From: Comamonas phosphati
GTDB taxonomy: Bacteria; Pseudomonadota; Gammaproteobacteria; Burkholderiales; Burkholderiaceae_C
Length of the DNA: 64,000 bases
NCBI RefSeq assembly: GCF_014637085.1
Contig: NZ_BMEU01000010.1
Span: 1 to 64,000 of the forward strand
Reading direction: 5' to 3'
Shown: positions 56,439 through 64,000 of the stretch, piece by piece
Numbering within the stretch: the first letter of the stretch is position 1
Layout: each line of letters starts with the position of its first letter
The notes under the pieces: model-generated
Seen by the model: only the letters and a program-made list of their open reading frames with translations
Databases searched by the model: none
Told to the model about the DNA's origin: nothing
Translations under genes and position numbers: made by a program

Positions 56439-58169
56439 ATGCGCGCCCCGAACCCCGACCACCTTCGACGCACCATCGCCTGTCTGGCCACGGCCCTGCT
56501 GCTCGCGGGCTGCGCCGCGCCGCTGCCACAACATGTGGAGCGCCCGGTATCCACGGCCTATGCCACGCCCCAGGACACCGCGCTTGGCAGCTTGGTCGAC
56601 AAGGCCAGGCCTGCCGCGGCCAAGCCCACGGCTTCGGCCTTTTCGCTGCTGGCCGGGCCGCAAAGCGCCTACAGCAGCCGCCTGAGCCTGGTGGAAAACG
56701 CCCAGAAGACGCTGGACCTGCAGTACTACGCCATCCACGCCGACGAAAGCACGGCCCGGCTGCTGCGCGGCATCGTGCAGGCGGCCAAGCGCGGCGTGCG
56801 CGTGCGCGTGCTGCTGGACGACTTCCACAGCACGGGGCCTGACGCCCAGGTCATGCGCCTGGCCTTCGTGCCCAATATCGAGATGCGCATGTTCAACCCG
56901 CTGGCCGGCTCGCGCGGCTCCACCGTGGGCCGCGCCTGGACGCTTCTGACGGACTTCCAGCGCGCCCAGCAGCGCATGCACAACAAGCTGTTCGTGGCCG
57001 ACAACGTGATGGCCGTGATGGGCGGCCGCAATCTGGGCGATGCCTATTTCAACGTCGCCGAGGACGGCAATTTCGTGGACCTCGACGTGCTGGTGGCCGG
57101 CCCCGTGGTCCAGGCCCTGTCCGGCAGCTTCGACAGCTACTGGAACAACGTGCGCGCCTATCCCGTGCAGTCGCTGATCCGCCTGCAGGACCTGTACCAG
57201 CTCAGGGACCGCTTCGAGACCGAGGACGCCAACACGGCCGGCACCGCGAACGGCACTTCAAGACACGCCCCAGCCAATGCCGCCATCTGGGACGAACAGC
57301 CCATGAACCTGGGCCTGGTTCCCTGGGTCTGGGCCCAGGCGGCCGTACTGGCCGACCGCCCCGCCAAGATTCCGGGCGACGGCGGCGAAGCCGGCGAGGG
57401 GACTCCAGAGCCCGCCGGCGGCACGGCCACCGGCACGGGCGCCGGCACGCTGCAGCTCAACGATCCACCGGCGGCCCTGCGCAAGGCGGCCGCGCCCGTG
57501 CTGCAGGCCGATTCGGTGGTCGACGGACTGCTGGCCCTGGTGCGCTCGGCCAGGAAGGACTTGCTCGTGGTCTCGCCCTATTTCGTGCCGGGCCCCGAGA
57601 TCATGGCGGCCTTTCGCTCGGCACGCGATCGCGGCGTGCGCGTGCGCGTGCTGACCAATTCGCTGGCCTCCAACGACGCACCGCTGGCCCATGCCGGTTA
57701 TGCGCGCCACCGCAAGGCCCTGCTGGAAATGGGCGTGCAGCTGTACGAGCTGCGCAGCGAACCGGCCACCATGCGCTCGGCGCTGCGCTCCAGCACGGCA
57801 GGCTCCAGCGGCAGCGCCACCGGCGCCTCGCGCGCCATGCTGCACACCAAGCTGCTGGTGATCGACTCTCGCCTGGTGGTCGTCGGCTCCATGAACCTAG
57901 ACATGCGCTCCCAGCTGCAGAACACCGAGATCGCCCTGCTGATCGCCAGCCGCTCCTTCAGCCGGCAGGCCACGGGCAGCATAGAGGACGGCCTGCCAGA
58001 AAACAGCTGGCGGGTGGAAATCGACCCCAGCGACCCGCAGGGCCGGCTGGTCTGGCGCGCCCCCCAGGACAGCGGCCTGGACGACTCCTACACCGAGCCC
58101 GATGCCAGCCTGGGCCTGCGTCTCATGCTCAAGCTGCTGGGGCCGCTGGCGCCCGACAGCCTGCTGTAG
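56439..58169 (+). CDS. Lipoprotein phospholipase D / cardiolipin synthase (ClsC-YmdC type)
   Basis: A 576-residue lipoprotein (lipobox LLLAGC near residue 25) with two HKD motifs: HNKLFVADNVMAVMGGRN and HTKLLVIDSRLVVVGSMN. This is the arrangement of ClsC-like cardiolipin synthases, which join phosphatidylglycerol to another phospholipid, though the lipobox suggests the chain is anchored outside. A Gly/Thr/Ala-rich low-complexity loop lies near 305-330. Convergent with dusC, with six bases between the stops. Confidence 0.85.
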   Translation: MRAPNPDHLRRTIACLATALLLAGCAAPLPQHVERPVSTAYATPQDTALGSLVDKARPAAAKPTASAFSLLAGPQSAYSSRLSLVENAQKTLDLQYYAIHADESTARLLRGIVQAAKRGVRVRVLLDDFHSTGPDAQVMRLAFVPNIEMRMFNPLAGSRGSTVGRAWTLLTDFQRAQQRMHNKLFVADNVMAVMGGRNLGDAYFNVAEDGNFVDLDVLVAGPVVQALSGSFDSYWNNVRAYPVQSLIRLQDLYQLRDRFETEDANTAGTANGTSRHAPANAAIWDEQPMNLGLVPWVWAQAAVLADRPAKIPGDGGEAGEGTPEPAGGTATGTGAGTLQLNDPPAALRKAAAPVLQADSVVDGLLALVRSARKDLLVVSPYFVPGPEIMAAFRSARDRGVRVRVLTNSLASNDAPLAHAGYARHRKALLEMGVQLYELRSEPATMRSALRSSTAGSSGSATGASRAMLHTKLLVIDSRLVVVGSMNLDMRSQLQNTEIALLIASRSFSRQATGSIEDGLPENSWRVEIDPSDPQGRLVWRAPQDSGLDDSYTEPDASLGLRLMLKLLGPLAPDSLL

Positions 58170-58175
58170 CCGCGC

Positions 58176-59153
58176 TCAGCCCTTGCTCCAATCGCGCTGC
58201 GGCAGCGCCGCGACCCAGGCACTGACGACGCGCTGCTCGGTCTGGGTGCGTACCTCCTGGTACGCGGCCTCGGCTTCGGGAAAGCGCCTGCGCATCAGGT
58301 TCAGCCATTGCTTGAGCCGCCCTGCCCGCTGGCGCGGTTCCAGGTCCTCGCACACCATCTGCCAGAAGCGCTGCACCTGCGGCACCAGCTCCTGCCAGCC
58401 CAGGGTCGCGGCGCCCGCGTCGCCGCCTTGCGCCACGGCCGCGCGGATGGCCAGTGCCAGGCCGGGGTCGGCCACGATGCCGCGCCCCAGCATCAAGTCG
58501 TCGCAGCCCGAAATCTCGCGGCAGCGCAACGCATCCTGCACGGTCCAGATCTCGCCATTGGCCACCACGGGCACGGAGACGGCCTCGCGGAGGCGCGGAA
58601 TCTCCTCCCAGTAGGCCGGCGGACGGTAGCCGTCGAGCTTGGTGCGCGCATGGACCACGATCTCGCAGGCACCGCCATCTTGCATGGCCCGGGCGCACTC
58701 GATCATCTTCAAGCGGTCGTTGAAGCCCAGCCGCATCTTGGCCGACACCGGCACCTGCGCCGGCACGGCCTTGCGCACGGCGGCCACGACACGGGCAATC
58801 TGCTCGGGGTCCTGCAGCAGCGAGGCGCCGCCGCCATGGCGGTTCACCACCTTGGCCGGGCAGCCGAAATTGAGGTCTATGCCCTCCGGCCCCAGCCGCG
58901 CCAGATTCGCCGCGTTGTCGGCCATGCTGGCCGGATCGGAACCCAGCAGCTGCGCGCGCACCGGCACGCCAGCCAGCGTGCGGCTGCCATTGCGCAGCTC
59001 GGGCATGGCGCGCAGATACACCTTGTCCGGCAGCAGCGAACCCGTGATGCGGATGAATTCGGACACGCAGCGGTCCGCGCCGCCCACACGGGTCAGCACG
59101 TCGCGCAGCACGAAATCCAGCAGCCCCTCCATGGGCGCGAGCAGCAATCTCAT
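58176..59153 (-). CDS. dusC: tRNA-dihydrouridine synthase, DusC type
   Basis: FMN enzyme that reduces a uridine of the tRNA D-arm (U16 in the DusC class). The 325-residue TIM barrel begins LLLAPMEGLLDFVLRD and contains NFGCPAKVVNRHGGG with the catalytic cysteine, and HARTKLDGY and LGRGIVADP in the flavin site. DusC assignment rests on the PMEG start and overall look; DusB or DusA are less likely. Confidence 0.92.
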   Translation of the reverse strand: MRLLLAPMEGLLDFVLRDVLTRVGGADRCVSEFIRITGSLLPDKVYLRAMPELRNGSRTLAGVPVRAQLLGSDPASMADNAANLARLGPEGIDLNFGCPAKVVNRHGGGASLLQDPEQIARVVAAVRKAVPAQVPVSAKMRLGFNDRLKMIECARAMQDGGACEIVVHARTKLDGYRPPAYWEEIPRLREAVSVPVVANGEIWTVQDALRCREISGCDDLMLGRGIVADPGLALAIRAAVAQGGDAGAATLGWQELVPQVQRFWQMVCEDLEPRQRAGRLKQWLNLMRRRFPEAEAAYQEVRTQTEQRVVSAWVAALPQRDWSKG

Positions 59154-59413
59154 TTCTTCACCTGTGGCTCGCCTGCGGCGGGCCCTTCAATCTCAATCAT
59201 CAAACCGGCTTCCAGCACCGAGCCGAGCGCCTCGGCTACTTGTTACATGACCTTGGTGCTCAAGCACGCAGGCGTTGGCGCAAATTGTGCTTGATGCCAC
59301 CGCAAGACATTCCAAACGGCAGCAGATTCACACCACTGTCATGGTTGTAGCTTGCAATAGGCGCTTTCCCACACTGCCCCAGACGCCACAACGCTGCTCG
59401 ACGTCCCCCCGCT

Positions 59414-59971
59414 ATGTTGCTGCAAAGAACCGCCAAAGCCCATGAAGAACTCCAGCCCGGCAAGCGCCAGCTGCCGCTGCGCGAGCGCTCCGTGCTGCTC
59501 ATGGCCGGCGGCAAGACGCTGGCCCAGCTGCAGCAGTTGCTGGGCGACGAGCATGCGGCACTGGTCAAGGAGTTGATTGCCCAGGGTTATCTGCAGATAG
59601 ACCCCAGCCCGGCGGTCAACAATCCATCTCACCAGGCAAGCATCCCTCAGCCTGAATCTGACGCACCAGCGGCAGCATCGGCCGCGGCAGATCCGGCAGG
59701 CCGCCAAACGCTCAATCTGCCCGGCACCCGCATGTATCTGTTCGACCTGTGCGAGCGCATGTTTGCCAAGCGCCACGAGGCCCTGGCCCAGAGCCTGCGC
59801 ACCCAGTTGCGCGAGGCGCGCGATCTGCCGGCCTTGCGCAGCGCCGGCCTGGCGCTGCTGGATGCCGTGCAGCAGCATGCAGGCGAGGAGCGCGCCGCAG
59901 CCCTGCGCGAGCAGTTGGCAAGCCTGTTTGAGGCCCCCCAGGCAACCGAACCGGAAACAGTGCCCGACTAG
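59414..59971 (+). CDS. Hypothetical protein with N-terminal winged-helix-like segment
   Basis: A 185-residue cytoplasmic-looking protein. Residues about 18-62 (LPLRERSVLLMAGGKTLAQL then LLGDEHAALVKELIAQGYLQ) resemble a small winged-helix or regulatory domain seen in other betaproteobacterial hypothetical proteins; a Pro/Ala linker (65-95) leads to a helical C-terminal part. I cannot assign a function. ATG 59414 has no strong ribosome site. The 260 bases upstream show no other gene. Confidence 0.6.
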   Translation: MLLQRTAKAHEELQPGKRQLPLRERSVLLMAGGKTLAQLQQLLGDEHAALVKELIAQGYLQIDPSPAVNNPSHQASIPQPESDAPAAASAAADPAGRQTLNLPGTRMYLFDLCERMFAKRHEALAQSLRTQLREARDLPALRSAGLALLDAVQQHAGEERAAALREQLASLFEAPQATEPETVPD

Positions 59972-59985
59972 GCGTCGCCAACACG

Positions 59986-61179
59986 CTAGCGCATGCCGAG
60001 CCGCCACAGCGAGGTCACTTCGGCCGCGCGCGCGGCATGCAGGGCGTCGCCGCTGTCCTGCACCTTGCCGTGGCGCGGACGGATATCTTCGCGCCCCAGG
60101 ACCTGCAGGCCGGCTTCGGCTATCCACGCCAGCAGGCTTTCGCGCGAGCGCAGCCCCAGGTGCTCGGCCAGGTCGGAAAGGATGAGCCAGCCTTCGCCGC
60201 CCGGTAGCAGATGGCCGGCCAGTCCTTGCAGAAAGCCGCGCAGCATGCGGCTGTCTTCGTCGTAGATGGCCTGGTCCAGCAGGGAAGCGGTTTTGCCCGG
60301 CAGCCACGGCGGGTTGCAGACAATGAGTCCGCTGCGGCCTTCGGGGAACAGGTCGGTGTGCACCAGCTGCGCGCGGCGCTCAAATCCCAGGCGCTGCAGA
60401 TTGTCCCTGGCGCAGGCCAGCGCCCGCTCGCTCATGTCCGTGGCAACGATTTTCTGCACGCCGCGCTTTGCCAGCAATGCCGAGATCACGCCCGTGCCGG
60501 TGCCGATATCCCAGGCCTCCCAGGCCTGGTCCTTGCCGGCCGCGGGCAGCGGGGCACGGGCCAGCAGATCCAGATACTCGCCGCGCACCGGCGAAAACAC
60601 GCCGTAATGCGCATGGATGCGCGCCTTGGCCCCCAGCGCAGGAATCTCCACGCCTTTCTTGCGCCACTCGTGCGCACCCACGGCTCCCAGCAATTCGCGC
60701 AGGGGAATCAGCACGCCATGCTCACCGCCGGGCAAGGCGCCCCAGGCTTCCTCACAGGCCTGGCGCCAATCGGGCGCGCGGCGCAGGGCGCAACACCACT
60801 GCGCATCGAACTCGATCAGAACGCCCGACAGCACGCGCGCGCGCTGTGCCTGCGCCTGGCGGTGCAGATGAAAGGCCTGGGGAAAGCCGACAGGAGATGC
60901 GACGGGAGCAGCCTGCTTGCCGCGGGACTTCCTGTCCAGCCGGCGGCCCAGGGCCAGCACCAGCTGGCGTGCATTGTGGAAATCGCCGCGCCATGCCAGC
61001 GCCGTGCCTTCGCAGATCAGGCGATAGGCCTGATCGGCAGGCATGCGGTCATCGGCGGTCTGCACTTTTCTGGGCAGGGCCGTGGCGCTTTCGTTGCGCC
61101 ACCAGGCCTGGCGTGGCTGGCCCAGTTCCTGCCACTGCAGCAGGGTCCAGGCCGGTACGGATGAAGACTCGGTATTCAC
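59986..61179 (-). CDS. SAM-dependent methyltransferase with an NPPW motif
   Basis: A 397-residue protein. The C-terminal half is a Rossmann methyltransferase with motif I DIGTGTGVISALLAKRG and the N6/N5-type catalytic motif VCNPPWLPG, as in PrmC, RlmG or other methyltransferases that modify an amide or exocyclic nitrogen. The first 180 residues are an unassigned domain. The substrate cannot be told. The start is taken as GTG at 61179, with AAGGG five bases before it; TTG at 61206 is possible. Confidence 0.8.
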   Translation of the reverse strand: MNTESSSVPAWTLLQWQELGQPRQAWWRNESATALPRKVQTADDRMPADQAYRLICEGTALAWRGDFHNARQLVLALGRRLDRKSRGKQAAPVASPVGFPQAFHLHRQAQAQRARVLSGVLIEFDAQWCCALRRAPDWRQACEEAWGALPGGEHGVLIPLRELLGAVGAHEWRKKGVEIPALGAKARIHAHYGVFSPVRGEYLDLLARAPLPAAGKDQAWEAWDIGTGTGVISALLAKRGVQKIVATDMSERALACARDNLQRLGFERRAQLVHTDLFPEGRSGLIVCNPPWLPGKTASLLDQAIYDEDSRMLRGFLQGLAGHLLPGGEGWLILSDLAEHLGLRSRESLLAWIAEAGLQVLGREDIRPRHGKVQDSGDALHAARAAEVTSLWRLGMR

Positions 61180-61215
61180 GGCAACCCTTGCTGCGAACGC
61201 CACCAAGTGGCGTGA

Positions 61216-61737
61216 TTAGTTGAGGGGACGCTTGAGGCGAACCTCTTCGATTTTGATGCTGCCGATGACGGCGGTCTTGGCCGTGGACATTTCGCGCTTG
61301 AAGCCGGCCATTTCGTGGAAACGCAGTGCGCGCTCGTTGCGCAGCGGCACCCAGGCGGTCACGTTGGTGCAGCCTTCTTCCAGCAGGCCGTCGCGGGCAG
61401 CATCCCACAGCGCCACGCCAACGCCCTGGCTCCAGTGGGTGGGGGCCGCGTAAATGGCCCAGATCTCGCCGGTGGTCTGGCGGGATTTCTCATCGCGCGA
61501 GCGGTCGAAGCCGATGAAGCCCACGACCTTGTCGCCGTCGATGGCAACCTGGACCTGGGGCTCGCAGTATTCAATGGCTTCACGCCAGTACGCCTGACGC
61601 TTTTCAACCGAAGACATGGATTTCAACTGATCGTCGGGAAGCAATCCGCGGTAAGCCTCCAGTGCGGAAGCAGTATGGATCTGGGCAATCGCTTTTGCAT
61701 CGCGAAGAGTGGCTGGACGAACCTGGATACTAGACAT
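61216..61737 (-). CDS. GNAT-family N-acetyltransferase
   Basis: A 173-residue acetyltransferase with the acetyl-CoA loop region WSQGVGVALWDAARDG and a C-terminal NERALRFHEMAGFKRE block, both typical of GNAT. Substrate unknown. It lies upstream of the methyltransferase on the same strand with a gap of about 36 bases, so the two could share a transcript. Confidence 0.85.
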   Translation of the reverse strand: MSSIQVRPATLRDAKAIAQIHTASALEAYRGLLPDDQLKSMSSVEKRQAYWREAIEYCEPQVQVAIDGDKVVGFIGFDRSRDEKSRQTTGEIWAIYAAPTHWSQGVGVALWDAARDGLLEEGCTNVTAWVPLRNERALRFHEMAGFKREMSTAKTAVIGSIKIEEVRLKRPLN

Positions 61738-62056
61738 GGAAAAAACCGGAACAAAAACGTGTGAGAATGGAGAGGGCGTAATTGTCTACAAATTCCGCTT
61801 TTTGGCACGCATGCTGCGGGTTAGCCATGCGCGCAAGTACGGCTGTGCGCAATTTCTTGCCCTACGGTTTTGGATGTGCTATGCGCTCACCAAAATGAAG
61901 CAGCTGGCGCGCATGCAGCAATGGTTTGACTCGGGTTTGAACAGAAATGTCAAGTCCAGACAAATAGCCCCGGCATCTGCTGCATTGCTGCGGAAAATGT
62001 CTTGACGCGTGGCGCCAAGGCAACCTCGATGCAATAGCAGGACTTGACGCCGGGGC
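61738..62056. other. Gene-free region upstream of the GNAT gene
   Basis: No supported gene in 319 bases; the composition is AT-richer near 61740-61800, where the leftward GNAT promoter should lie. AGCCCCGGC near 61966 and GCCGGGGCT near 62042 form a distant inverted repeat of unclear meaning. A 98-codon frame on the plus strand lacks a ribosome site and a family-like composition. Confidence 0.5.
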
Positions 62057-63526
62057 TCAAAGCCAGCGCCGGATCCCGTCCATCATCCGGTCGAACCGGG
62101 CGCCATAGGGCGGATACAGCAGCGAAGTGGCCGACCAGCGCGACTGCACGAACACCGCCTTCTGGTGCGTGAAGCGCAGAAAGCCCTGCTCCGCGTGATA
62201 GGCGCCCCAGCCGCTTTCACCCACGCCGCCGAATGGCAGATTCTCATGCGCCACATGCAGCAGCGTGTCGTTCACGCAGACACCGCCGCTGACCGTGCGC
62301 GACAGCACGGCATCGCGCATGCGCTCGTCCTGGCCGAACCAGTACAGCGCCAGCGGCCTGGGGCTGGCATTGATGGCCTTGATCACATCGTCCATGCGCT
62401 CATAGGAGATCACGGGCAGGATGGGGCCGAAGATTTCCTCCTGCATGAGCTGCATCTCGCCCGTGGCGCCGAACACCAGGGCCGGCGCCATCTGCCGCTC
62501 CACGGCATCGCCCCAGGCCATGGCCTGAGTTTCGGCGCCGGCCTCGGGCTGCGCGGCCGCGCCCTCCTGCATCCAGTGCACCTGCGCCCCCAGCCCCTGG
62601 GCCTGGCGCAGCATCTGCCTGAGCCGCGCCAGATGGCGCTTGGTGAGGATGGAGGTGTAGTCGGGGTTGCCCGAGATGCGCGGATACAGCTTGCGCACGG
62701 CCTCCATGAAGGCCTCGGCAAACTCCGCCTCGCGCCCTCGCGGCAGCAGGACGAAGTCGGGGGCGATGCAGGTCTGGCCGGCATTGACCAGCTTGCCGTG
62801 GGCGATCTTGAGCGCCACGTCCTGCAGATTGCAGTCGTCAGCCACGATGCAGGGGGATTTGCCCCCCAGCTCCAGCGTGGTCGGCGTCAGGTGCGCGGCC
62901 GCCGCCTGCGCCACGCGCCGCCCCACGGCAGTGGAGCCCGTGAACAGCAGATGGTCGAAATGCAGGCCCGAGAACTGTGTGGCCACGCCCACATCGCCCT
63001 CGATCACGCAGAACTCCTCGGGCGCGAAGAACTGGGAGACCAGGACCGCCAGCTGCGCCGAGGTGCGGGGCGTCAGCTCGCTGGGCTTGAGCATGACGCG
63101 GTTGCCTGCCGCCAGCGCGGTGATCGCGGGCGCCAGGGCCAGCTGCACCGGGTAGTTCCAGGGCGAGATGATGCCGACCACGCCCAGCGGCTGGCGCTCG
63201 ATCCAGGCCTTGCCCGGCTGCAGCATCAGCGGCGTGCGCACGCGCTGGCGCCCGGACCAGCGCGCCAGATGGCGCAGCGCGTGCTTGAGCTGCTGGCGCA
63301 GCAGCAGCATGTCCAGCAGCTCAGTGACGCGCGCCGAGCGCATGCCGAAGTCGGCCTGCACGGCGGCGGCCAGGGCCGGGCCGTGCTCATCCAGCATTTT
63401 TTGCAATCGCAGCAGGCGCTCACGCCGCACCAGCAGAGGCACATCCACCTGCGCGCGGCTGGCCTGGTATTGAAGATCGAAGATGCGATGCAAGTCCATG
63501 TGCTCGTGCTTGTCGTTGGAACTCAT
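62057..63526 (-). CDS. Coniferyl aldehyde dehydrogenase-type ALDH
   Basis: A 489-residue NAD(P)-dependent aldehyde dehydrogenase. The catalytic cysteine lies in NAGQTCIAPDF, the general base in TLELGGKSPC and the cofactor loop in FTGSTAVGRRV. The sequence is closest in pattern to the coniferyl aldehyde dehydrogenase/fatty aldehyde class (CalB-like), with its long hydrophobic C-terminus. ATG 63526 is preferred over 63544. True substrate uncertain. Confidence 0.88.
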   Translation of the reverse strand: MSSNDKHEHMDLHRIFDLQYQASRAQVDVPLLVRRERLLRLQKMLDEHGPALAAAVQADFGMRSARVTELLDMLLLRQQLKHALRHLARWSGRQRVRTPLMLQPGKAWIERQPLGVVGIISPWNYPVQLALAPAITALAAGNRVMLKPSELTPRTSAQLAVLVSQFFAPEEFCVIEGDVGVATQFSGLHFDHLLFTGSTAVGRRVAQAAAAHLTPTTLELGGKSPCIVADDCNLQDVALKIAHGKLVNAGQTCIAPDFVLLPRGREAEFAEAFMEAVRKLYPRISGNPDYTSILTKRHLARLRQMLRQAQGLGAQVHWMQEGAAAQPEAGAETQAMAWGDAVERQMAPALVFGATGEMQLMQEEIFGPILPVISYERMDDVIKAINASPRPLALYWFGQDERMRDAVLSRTVSGGVCVNDTLLHVAHENLPFGGVGESGWGAYHAEQGFLRFTHQKAVFVQSRWSATSLLYPPYGARFDRMMDGIRRWL

Positions 63527-63557
63527 GCCGGCAAGCGTGCACAAGTCGTCGTCCTAA

Positions 63558-63823
63558 GAACGTGTTTACGATCTCCTCGCGCCGCGACAGCGGCTTTGCG
63601 GGATGGGATGCAAGGCGCAACACCGCAGCAATAGCCGTGCTATTGCGAGGATTTGCAACGCCGCAGACCGCCCGCAAAGCCGCTGTCCCGAAGGGTTGGA
63701 GCGCAATCGGGCGATTTCTTCGCGCTGTCTCTTGCTTGCACCCCGGTGCAAGCTGCGAGCCATCGCTTCGAACTCATCCCGATTGCGCTCCAATGCGGCT
63801 GCGTAGAGATCGTAAACACGTTC
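63558..63823. mobile_element. 266-bp MITE-like element with 18-bp terminal inverted repeats
   Basis: GAACGTGTTTACGATCTC at 63558-63575 is the exact inverse of 63806-63823. The element is flanked by TAA on both sides (63555-63557 and 63824-63826), the target-duplication pattern of several IS5-family groups. It has no coding capacity of note but has internal inverted segments. Truncated similarity occurs at 265-294. Confidence 0.8.
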
Positions 63824-63865
63824 TAAGAACGCGTTCTAACTGAAGGGCCTACACCTTAACGCCAG

Positions 63866-63899
63866 AAAAACAGGGCCTGGCGCATATGGCCCAGGCCCT
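63866..63899 (-). terminator. Terminator of the gene entering from the right
   Basis: AGGGCCTGG (63872-63880) pairs with CCAGGCCCT (63891-63899); on the minus strand a T5 run follows. The next stop codon on that strand is at 63956. Confidence 0.65.
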
Positions 63900-63955
63900 T
63901 GTTACGGTTTGCTTTTTACGCCCTCCATCCTATCGGACGGCAGGTGGTGCGGCCA

Positions 63956-64000
63956 TCAGGATTCGTGCACTTCGCGGGGCTGCACGTCGGTCACATCGCC
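63956..64000 (-). CDS. C-terminal end of an unidentified protein (partial)
   Basis: Reading leftwards from the window edge the frame is open for 14 codons (GDVTDVQPREVHES) and stops at TGA 63958-63956. A terminator 57 bases further supports a real gene end. The few residues do not identify a family. Confidence 0.4.
   Translation of the reverse strand, partial: GDVTDVQPREVHES

Larger units (their letters stand above)
63527..63955. other. Gene-free end region with MITE and terminator
   Basis: The ALDH start is followed by a MITE-like element (63558-63823) and a hairpin terminator (63866-63899) belonging to a leftward gene that enters from the right edge. No other gene is supported. Confidence 0.7.

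Noticed and set aside
61709-62005. 98-codon plus-strand frame before the ALDH gene
   Set aside because: It starts inside the GNAT gene on the other strand, has no ribosome site and no recognisable domain.

Overview
The window looks like a chromosomal segment of a high-GC betaproteobacterium of the order Burkholderiales, most likely family Comamonadaceae (Delftia, Comamonas or a close relative). This is inferred from the gene order queG-tsaE-amiC near mutL, separate nuoC and nuoD in a 14-gene nuo operon followed by DUF2818 and DUF1178 genes, tRNA-Leu/secG/tpiA upstream of nuoA, the fimT-pilVWX-pilY1-pilE cluster, and short repeats of a style known from that family. No species call is possible from the sequence alone.

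Layout: 1-300 holds the tail of an insertion-sequence transposase and a relic repeat. 0.3-9.8 kb carries tRNA, cell-wall and repair housekeeping (queG, tsaE, amiC, mutL), two paralogous glycine-zipper lipoproteins flanking a DedA membrane protein, NADP-glutamate dehydrogenase and a small DUF5329 secreted protein. 9.8-12 kb has a two-domain methylglyoxal synthase-like protein divergent from miaA. 11.9-21.3 kb is the most unusual part: an AttE/AttFG/AttH-like ABC system followed on the same strand by a 1363-residue membrane-bound, Pls-type single-module non-ribosomal peptide synthetase and its own phosphopantetheinyl transferase. 21.3-26.3 kb is a branched-chain amino acid (or related) ABC importer read leftwards (livG-livF-binding protein-livH-livM). 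27-42.4 kb is respiratory complex I, also leftward, preceded by tRNA-Leu(GAG), secG, tpiA and a quinone oxidoreductase. 45-47.7 kb is rpsO-pnp with its terminator and leader hairpin. 47.9-55.2 kb is a rightward type IV pilus minor-pilin/PilY1 operon. 55.3-64 kb carries ribD, a lipoprotein phospholipase D/cardiolipin synthase, dusC, an unknown protein, a methyltransferase, a GNAT acetyltransferase and a coniferyl aldehyde dehydrogenase-type enzyme, then a 266-bp MITE-like element.

How the parts work together: complex I with secG/tpiA is core energy metabolism; the minor pilins and PilY1 prime and tip the type IV pilus; the synthetase and transferase form a plausible self-contained pathway for a short or homopolymeric peptide, whose product and link to the neighbouring ABC system are inference. 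Repeats are a second theme: one ~120-bp intergenic family (four copies, two nearly identical inside the liv operon), one short palindromic family that seems to have entered reading frames (miaA, the PPTase, perhaps the synthetase and pilW), and the terminal MITE. No CRISPR array, prophage or rRNA operon was seen.
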